Positions 56,911-64,000 of a stretch of 64,000 nt of DNA are shown here, piece after piece. A program made the translations under genes and the position numbers. The stretch is from Aurifilum marmelostoma (taxonomy: Eukaryota; Ascomycota; Sordariomycetes; Diaporthales; Cryphonectriaceae). Below the pieces are notes generated by a model, which was not told the DNA's origin, searched no databases, and saw nothing but the letters and a program-made list of their open reading frames with translations. Location: assembly GCA_027559495.1 (NCBI GenBank), contig JAMXSV010000017.1, positions 992,001-1,056,000 of the forward strand, in the 5' to 3' direction. Every line of letters starts with the position of its first letter. The first letter of the stretch is position 1.

Positions 56911-57907
56911 GACTTCAAAGTGATGAAGCAGGATTGTGTTGTGCATCTGCTTGATGTATTTCTCCATGCCGCCGCTGGCATGTTCTCGAGGATCAAAAAG
57001 AAGAAAAGAAAAGGAAAAAAAAAAGGGAAGGGGGGGGGGGGGCGGGGGGAGCTGTCGTTACGGTACTGTGCTACTCTATGTAATCTTGCTCGGAAACAGA
57101 GCATGCGATACCCGAATTTTCCTTTCTTTCGTCAGATAATTTCCATGCTCGCAAGAGCCTCGTTCAATTTTGTTTCGTGGAGAAAACGTACGAGGATATG
57201 GTGGCACGTCTAGGAGCAGCAGGCGAAAGGAGGGGGGGGGGGAGATGATGGATATGGACAAGGAGTTTGATCGGGCAAGTGGGACATTATGCACCTTTTG
57301 ATTAGAGGCAGATACTATTATACAGGAACTTTAATTCATGAGAATCCGCTTATAATGGACGTTTATGACTCCCCAAAGGATTGCCATTCTGGAGTTCGTG
57401 ACTGGGTAGAAGATGGAACGGGCTCATGGTCTACCTGGACCACCACCACCTGGGCAGAGCCCACCACTTTCTACCTTTTTCTTCCCCCCTCTCTGTCTTC
57501 CTCTTGAAACCGTTTCATTCTTGTTGGCCAGGTCGCGTTCTGAACACTAATACCCTCGTCCGTTTCATCACAAAACCACTCTCCCGCTACGTGTACCACG
57601 CTGAGCAGTCCTTGCAGGAAGAAAAATGAGACGGAGCAGTCCCATCTTCATTGACACAAACGGTTGTAGGGAAGCCACAGATGCTACGTCCCAGATCCCT
57701 ATTCCGCAAAGGATAAGCAACAATCCCATGCACAAGTCCCAGGGTGAGGTTTTGATGTGTCTTTGAAAACATCCAATTGCTATTGTGGGACTCTTCTGTG
57801 CCCCTCCTCCTCCTCCTCCTCCTCCTTTTTCGAAATTCTTTTGTATCCCCTATGGAGGAAATTGGGATAGACCCGCTTTCTTGTAGATAAGTACTTGGTC
57901 GTGGGGG

Positions 57908-57946
<39 letters not shown>

Positions 57947-58640
57947 CACCATTTTGCGCTCCGTGAAATGACCAGGCGTCCTTCCTTGTACGATAAGGCA
58001 CGGTGTGATGAGACTCCAAGGCTATGCCCAAACGAAAGACAGAGAAAGGGGAATAAAAAGGAGAAGGGACTAAAAGCTAATCAAAAGCAAAAAACAACAG
58101 TGCTGCTCAATCGTGATGCCCAGTTACGACCTGAAGTCAATTTAAACCTTTCTAGAGCATGTCTTTCAGATGGGAAAGACACAGCTGGGGGCGACAAGGA
58201 GACGCTCTAGCACGTCGGTAACCATGGGCAGCTTCCTAGCGGTCGACATCCGAAAACGCTAGCAGGTGCCTTTGAACAAGGTTAAAACCGTCGTCGGGTG
58301 GGCTGACAGTCCCTACAGCCACGTTTGCATCTCTTCCTGCACGAGACACCAGTTCCTGCAGCTTTTGTGGTGCCTCGATGGCACCTTTCCCTGCTTGAAC
58401 AGACCTACGAGAGCATTCCTCAATAAGGGTCGCTCACGAAGAAGCAAGCCTGGTCGAGCCGAACCTGGACGTGTTGGCTTCGAGACATAGCAGCATGCTT
58501 CGCTCTGTCGCTGTGATCCTGCGTCCAAGCTTTCGCGGAGGGACGGGAGCTCTGTCATCGTCCTGGCTCGGTGGGAAGATGCTATGATTCCTCGACGACT
58601 CTATGAGGTAGTCGGCACATGCTCTTCCACTTGGTTCACT
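56911..58640. other. Intergenic region between convergent genes
   Basis: Contains a G12 run near 57030, a G11 run near 57232, a CTC repeat at 57803-57824 and a long poly-A. No gene-like frame was seen, although frames at 57587-58031 translate the homopolymer. Confidence 0.5.
57908..57945. repeat. A38 homopolymer
   Basis: Thirty-eight consecutive A bases, the longest homopolymer in the window, lie in the intergenic region. No retrotransposon body lies beside it that I can recognise. Confidence 0.85.
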
Positions 58641-60300
58641 TCAAGGGCCCGTCGTGACTGGTGGCCCAATCATCGTCGGTATCGGCGCAGGCGGCTGGAG
58701 CTTTAATGGCCCCTCGCTTGTATTGCCGCCACGGATCGCGTCATCGACCTCGAGCGTCACCGCGCCCGTACTGCTCGAGATCAAGCTCGGCCCAGCGCTG
58801 CCACCATTCATGCCGTTGGCGGCGGCCGTACTCCTGCCGGCGAAGCTGGGTCTCAACCTCATGGCGTCCCGTCTCACGCCGTGCGAGCGGAATGTCCTGT
58901 TGCCCACGGGCCCCTCGGTCAGCAGCTTCTTCAGACTACCGTCTGTGTCGCCATCCAGCATGCGCTGCATCTCCTTGTCGGCCAGGGCCTTGGTCTCCGT
59001 CAGCCGCTCCTTGATCTTGACAATCTCTTCCGCGCAGTCCCCGTCGCGCAGGAACTGGTGCGCTGCGCGCTCACACATGGACTGCACGACCTCGAGGCCC
59101 TTGTCAAGGTCGTCGAAGATATCGCCTGGTTGTTGTTTCTGTTCGCTGTGGCCATTCTTGCCACGAGCGAGCAGTGCAGGGGAACCGACAGCCAGATAGG
59201 GCCGGAAAGGACTTGATAGCCTCTGGCCGGGCAGACCGTGGCCGTTGCTGACGGGTTGCTTGTACGCTAATTGTATGGGACTCGTGGCCGGCGGCGACAC
59301 CCCGTTACAGTCGCCATTCACTGTCTTGGGTTCGGTGGTAGGTGGGTGCTTTGGTGTGTCCTCCTTGGTTCCGTGGCCGTTAGTCCTGGTCCCGTTCGTC
59401 ATCTGATCTACCCCGCCAACCTGCACTGCCGACGACGGCGACAGCTGCGGTGGGACCAGCCTGGCCGTACCGAAGCCAAAGCCCGGGCCATCGTCCGAGT
59501 CCGACGACTCGTCGTCGGGTGTCTCGAGCTCGGCCATCCTCCTGATCTGGGCAACCTTGGCGGCCATCTTGGCCTTGCGCATCAGGTTGCGGCTGGCGCT
59601 GACAAACTTGACGACCTCCTCGAAGAAGGACTGCACGTAGCTATCGTAGTAGACAATGACCAGGTTCCTGCTGCGGTACTTGGGCGCCGCGGCCCCATCC
59701 CCTGTCAGCATGGACTCGGGAGGGGCGGCAGGCTTCCTATTTAGCTGTGTCCGGCGCAGCGTGGCGCGCGCGTTGGCAGATGCCATGGCCATGACCTGGG
59801 GTGCCTGGCGCTCGACAGCCGAGGACGAGGGGGAGCTGGCCTCGTTGGGGCTCAACGGCTCTCGTGACTGCTGTGGCGGTGCTGCTTCTGCTGCTGGCCC
59901 GCCGTCCGTCTGCATGGCACCTGCACCGTTTCCACCGGGGCTGGCGAGCCTGTTGTCGTCGATGTCGGGGTGGGCCTCGCCATCGTCCCTCGGCTTCAGG
60001 CTCTCTGTCGACCCGCGGTTCCTCAGGGACCTCCTGCACGAGGCTGGTGACTGCTGCTCAGCAAACTCGGCGAGGTCGACCTGGCGCTGGTCGATCTGGC
60101 CGCTGAGCTCGTCGAGGCGCTTGGCCCAGTCCGGGCAGTAGGTGGTCAGGTTGTACAGGGCCTCGAGGGCGAACTGGGCGTCCTCGGGAACGGAGGAGGC
60201 AGGGGGTGGTGGTGTTGAAGACGAGGACGCGCCCCGCGCCCCGGGGCTCGTGGTGGACGGAATGCTGGGCGGCGGCGCGTCGCGGCCGTTAGGTTGCGGT
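58641..60300 (-). CDS. Uncharacterised fungal protein, 5' end unresolved
   Basis: An open frame runs from about 60300 to the stop at 58641. The first ATG in frame is only at 59915, but the upstream codons look coding: EDAQFALEALYNLTTYCPDW and KRLDELSGQIDQRQVDLAEF (about 60190-60060). The true start is therefore upstream, probably in a small exon; a CTAAC branch-like site lies near 60290. The middle has a conserved-looking helical block, RSRNLVIVYYDSYVQSFFEE followed by SRNLMRKAKMAAKVAQIRRM (about 59700-59540). An acidic patch, a Gly/Asn/Pro-rich linker, and a second helical block follow (DIFDDLDKGLEVVQSMCERA, about 59130). No enzyme motif or membrane helix was seen. It resembles a conserved hypothetical protein of Pezizomycotina; function unknown. 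Confidence 0.65.
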
Positions 60301-63300
60301 GACCTAACCTGCCGCCTGAGTGGTCTTGTTCTTGGACACGATCGTCGGCTGTTGAGAGGGCGACGGAGGCGGCGCGGCGGCCTAGGGAGGGGATGTGTCC
60401 CGGTCTGGAGGTGTAGGAGCTCCAGGGTGGGTGTCGGATGCCGTGAGAACTGGGTGTGAGAGAGAGATAGATAGAGGGAGGGTCGTGTGTACAGAGAGCC
60501 GGTTGGTCCAAGGCAGGGTTTGGAGGCTCTCCCAAGGCGGCTCGTCGTCGGCGGCGTCGTTGTAATGGTCTTTTATCTTCGTCCTTGTCGTCGTTGGTGG
60601 TCGTTGCTCGTGGTCAGTCGTGGTCAGTGGTCAAGGGAGCCCTCTCGAGGAGTAGACCGTGATTGAGGTGATTCGGACTTGGGAGGGTCAGCAGGAGGAG
60701 GAGGAAGAGGAGAGGCAGTGATCCGATCGAGTCGTTCTATGGTCGTGGCCGATCTGCTTTATCTCGATCGAGGTCGGGTCGCACAGGGCATCATGATCGA
60801 GTTCGTCGTGGTCAGGGAGGAAGAGCACATGGGTTTCGAATGAGCGGCTGCAGCATGTGGAGGGTCGGAGGAGAAGCAAAGCTCAGCTCGAGGCATTGAC
60901 CGTCGAGGTTACATTCCGGGCCCGAAGCGTGCTCTGATGAGACGGCAGCAGCGTGTGGTTGTGCCGAGTCTGCAGGCCAGAATCAAGAGGCCATGGGAAA
61001 GAGGAGACGAAGGAGGAAGACGCACTTTTTGAAAGGCGGCTTTGCAAGGTCAGGGGAGCAGCGGGAAGGGTGGAGTGAGCGAGGTGCTAACACTATACCT
61101 GTATACGTAGACACACAAGCACAGGTATTATCGATGGGCCTGGCAACTCTTGGCGGGCCTGGGGGTCGCTTGCGCGCTGGATCTTGAGGGTTACTGAGGG
61201 TTGAGTGCTGACAGCGGTTCGATCACGGGCAGGGAGAGCTGCCGAGTTCCATCTGGGGAGGGGATGGGGGGGTTCTGAATTCCCGGGAGGGCTATGGTAC
61301 TGTATATACACAACTATGGTATGTAACTTACTGCTGCTGCACAAATATAGTGACTGAGGGAGCGACAGCCGAAGCCCAGATCGCAACTGCTACCGTAGTA
61401 CAGTACACAGTAATCGCTATGGCCTTGGGTGAGCCCACTGTACTGTAGCAGGTCACCCGCCCGGGGCAGGGGCAGCGCAGTGGTACACAGCAGCCCCTAG
61501 CTGGTCTACTCGGGTAGGGTACTGGGCTCGCGGTGGCTGGTGGTAAGCAGGTTCGGCCCGTAGCTGGCGCAGCGTCGTCCCTTTTTGCTTTCCATCTTTC
61601 ATGAATTCCTCTTTCCCCTCTCCTCATTCCGTCCTGCACAGTACTTTATATTGTTGGTGGTCGAGAGTTGCTCTCTCTCTGTTCCTGTCTCTCTTTATCT
61701 CTCCATTTTCTTCTATATTGGTCCTACACACATTTCTGGTCTGGGGAGTGTATCTACTGGCAATATTATGAATCCAACACCAACCAACCACTTCCCTCCC
61801 TCTTTTTTTTTTTTTTTTTTTTTTTTATTTTTTTTTTAACTTTTTTCCTGTCCTTCTTCCCCTCGCGATCCTCTCTCTCTATTGGCACCCAAAAGACCAA
61901 CAGACCTGACGTGACATCAGGCAGCCGAATTAATTTGAAAGGCCCTAGACCCGTCTTAGCATTGCTGCTATGGAGTACCACCATTCGGGACGCCCCATCC
62001 TCCGGCAGCTATCCCTCATCCCGTACAGGCCGATGGGGCAGCGGTCCAATCACTGTTACTGCAGTAGTATCTCACACGAGAGACTCTAAGAGACAGAGAG
62101 AGCGCGAAGTACCGGGTCCCCTAAAAATAAGGTTCTGTAATCATTGGGCTCAAATGGCAGCCCAGGTCAGAGCAGATGGCGGATGAGATCTCGATTGCCC
62201 TCCTTCACATTCAAACCAACTAATCAGACCACAACCACAAGGTCAGGTTCAGATACGAACCCTACCGCGCCTGCTACTTACACCCTGCAGCCCATAGGTA
62301 CGGCCGTGTGGACTCTGGAATGGTCGGCGATGCCAGCGTTACTCTCGGGGGAGACCCCACTCTTTATGCGGGTACTAATGCTGGAGCACACATGAGCCGC
62401 CGGGGGTCCATGGAAAGAGGGAGGGTGAGGAGGCAAGGGGAGGAGGGAGAGGGGGGGGGGGGAGAGAAGAAGAGAAGCGGTGGGATCCAAGGAACCGACC
62501 TGCTTGGCCAGACTTCATGCATTGTCCGCTCCTCCTTGTGAGACCTGGACATGCATTGGCGATCACGTATCGGTCCCGGCAGCGGGTGTCCTGCTTGGTT
62601 GTCATCTCGATATTGGCCCGTTCGCTGCTCTGCGGGGCCTCCAGGCCTCGGACGCCCAGAGAACCGCCCAGCCCCGTAACGTACGTACACTGCTCGAAAG
62701 TGCTCTACCTCACCTCGTCTTCACACTCCTAAAAAGACAACCAATCCACACCACCATCATGCATCCCCCGCCTCCACCCTTCTCTGCGGAAAGGCGGCAT
62801 GGGAAGCAGAGGGGGAGACGTTCACGACGACGATACAACGAACCACAATCGTCTCGGTCGGCGAAACAGAGGGGGCAGAAACAAAAGGTTGATGTTTGAC
62901 CCCGTTGAAGCCACCTGTTGTTCACCGGTGCCTATCCTGTCTCGACATCCAATCTGCATCGGGATTGGACATGTTTTGTTCGTGTGTGTGGGGGGTTGGG
63001 GGGGGGAGAGAGAGAGAGAGAGGAGGTTTCTGTCGAGCAACGATGCGATGAAACCAAATTATCTCAAATAACCTCTTCGCCTGTAGTTGGCATCCGCCCA
63101 GCCACCCTTGCCCACACACCACACTTTGACCATACCATGCAGGTTTCTCACTTGCATTCCAGCCAACCACGGCAGGACCACGATGCAAGCCTCGGCGTCA
63201 CGGTGTAGTGTGTGTGTGTGTGTAGATGGACATAGGCTGACCAAACGCTGACACGTCTTTTTCTTCCGAGGTAGGCAGGTAGGGATATTGTAGTAGATGT

Positions 63301-64000
63301 TCTTTGATTTGATAGTTTGTTGATGGGAATCGTCTTGGACAAAAAGAGCCTACAGTAGTGTTTCCGTTTTTTTTGGTTTTTTTTTTTAATGTAAAAACCT
63401 TCTCATTTCTTGATTCCCTCCCATTTCTTGCCCAGCTTCCGAATACCCGAGTAGGCCAGCCCCTCCTTAAACCACACACACACCGCGCGCACCCAGACCG
63501 GCCTGTTGCACGCCGCCCTGGAGGGGTCTGGTACAGTATCTCGGTCCCTTTGCAATCCCAGACCTGCAGGCCGAGGGCGGTTCACGTCAAAGATGCAACC
63601 CTGCCGACACCAAACGGCAGCCACAACATAGTCTGATTAAATCAACTTATCACCACCACCACCACCACCACCACCAATACCACCACAACAACAAAGTAGT
63701 ACTGCAGCACAGTACTGTAGTACAGCATACTACCTAAAATGTTACATGCTGATGTGGGAGCTCGGTCTCGCACAGACGATACGAAGCAGACCCGCCATGC
63801 AAGCTCCTCCCCCGCCCGCGAGAGCCGAGGTGAGTAGTGGTGGTGATGCGTTGTCGTACCTTCAAGAACCAACTACACCTTCAAAAAGAGAGGGCGTACA
63901 TGGAGGGGGGTAATTTATGGATACAGGCCATGCATGGCCTCTTCTCACATACGACATGAGAAAAAAACATACCTGAGATGTACTTCGGCCCTGTCGGGCA
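60301..64000. other. 3.7-kb region with no convincing gene
   Basis: This holds the upstream region of the preceding minus-strand gene and much simple sequence: T tracts near 61803-61829, a G11 run near 62451, a (GA)n tract at 63005-63021, a (GT)n tract at 63206-63223 and an (ACC)n repeat at 63651-63676. GTACTGTAC-like strings occur near 61296-61448 and 63700-63725. Open frames are short and unlike protein families. Confidence 0.45.
63651..63676. repeat. (ACC)n microsatellite
   Basis: About eight to nine ACC units in a gene-free region near the right edge of the window. Together with the nearby GT and GA tracts it adds to the simple-sequence character of this end. Confidence 0.85.

Noticed and set aside
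42824..57945. Poly-A tracts (42824-42853, 57908-57945) as tails of retrotransposons
   Set aside because: No reverse-transcriptase-like peptide, terminal repeat or target-site duplication was recognised beside either tract.
57587..58031. Poly-Phe frames across the A38 tract
   Set aside because: They only translate the homopolymer and flanking repeats.
60146..60535. 129-codon minus-strand frame at the 5' end of the 58.6-60.3 kb gene
   Set aside because: It is Pro/Arg/His-rich and out of frame with the coding-looking sequence on the same strand at 60060-60240, so it is a shadow.

Overview
The window is nuclear DNA from a filamentous ascomycete (Pezizomycotina, most likely Sordariomycetes). The evidence is short GT-AG introns of about 60-270 bases with CTAAC/CTGAC-like branch points, long intergenic regions rich in microsatellites, and fungus-specific families (QutR-type repressor, Hos3 deacetylase, GRAM/VASt sterol-transfer protein, DUF7580-type protein). 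No rRNA, tRNA, CRISPR array or recognisable transposon was found.

Layout: a Zn2Cys6 regulator (-, 0.4-1.9 kb) lies divergently from a QutR/qa-1S-like repressor (+, 3.6-6.1 kb). Next is an accessory-looking divergent pair: a DUF7580-type protein (-, 7.0-9.2 kb) and a protein joining a fungal N-terminal helical domain and C2H2-like fingers to a PP1 phosphatase domain with damaged catalytic residues (+, 9.6-12.7 kb). A conserved hypothetical protein (+, 13.8-15.0 kb) converges on THO2 (-, 16.0-23.6 kb), which is divergent from the homoserine O-acetyltransferase gene (+, 24.5-26.1 kb). A Pho84-like phosphate transporter (+, 28.4-31.2 kb) converges on a Lam/Ysp2-like sterol-transfer protein (-, 31.6-36.2 kb). 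Then come an Atg38/NRBF2-like MIT coiled-coil protein (+, 37.6-39.2 kb), a Gln-rich protein (+, 40.1-41.5 kb), a single-pass membrane protein (-, 42.9-43.9 kb), and DcpS (+, 46.2-47.2 kb), whose coding end overlaps that of a convergent GILT-like gene (-, 47.2-48.2 kb). The right part holds an atypical hexokinase (+, 49.6-51.2 kb), a Hos3-type histone deacetylase (+, 53.2-56.9 kb) and an uncharacterised fungal protein (-, 58.6-60.3 kb). The last 3.7 kb has no convincing gene.

The genes do not form a single cluster; most are housekeeping (mRNA export, mRNA decay, methionine synthesis, phosphate uptake, sterol transport, chromatin). Two things stand out. One is the C2H2-PP1 fusion, which has lost three active-site residues and sits head-to-head with a DUF7580 gene. 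The other is a set of conserved genes whose reading frames break by one base at G or C homopolymers (four genes, six runs). These breaks are more likely sequence errors than biology, but they would split the genes in automatic annotation.

Exon coordinates were worked out by eye from frame and splice consensus. Family calls rest on recognised motifs, not on database searches.
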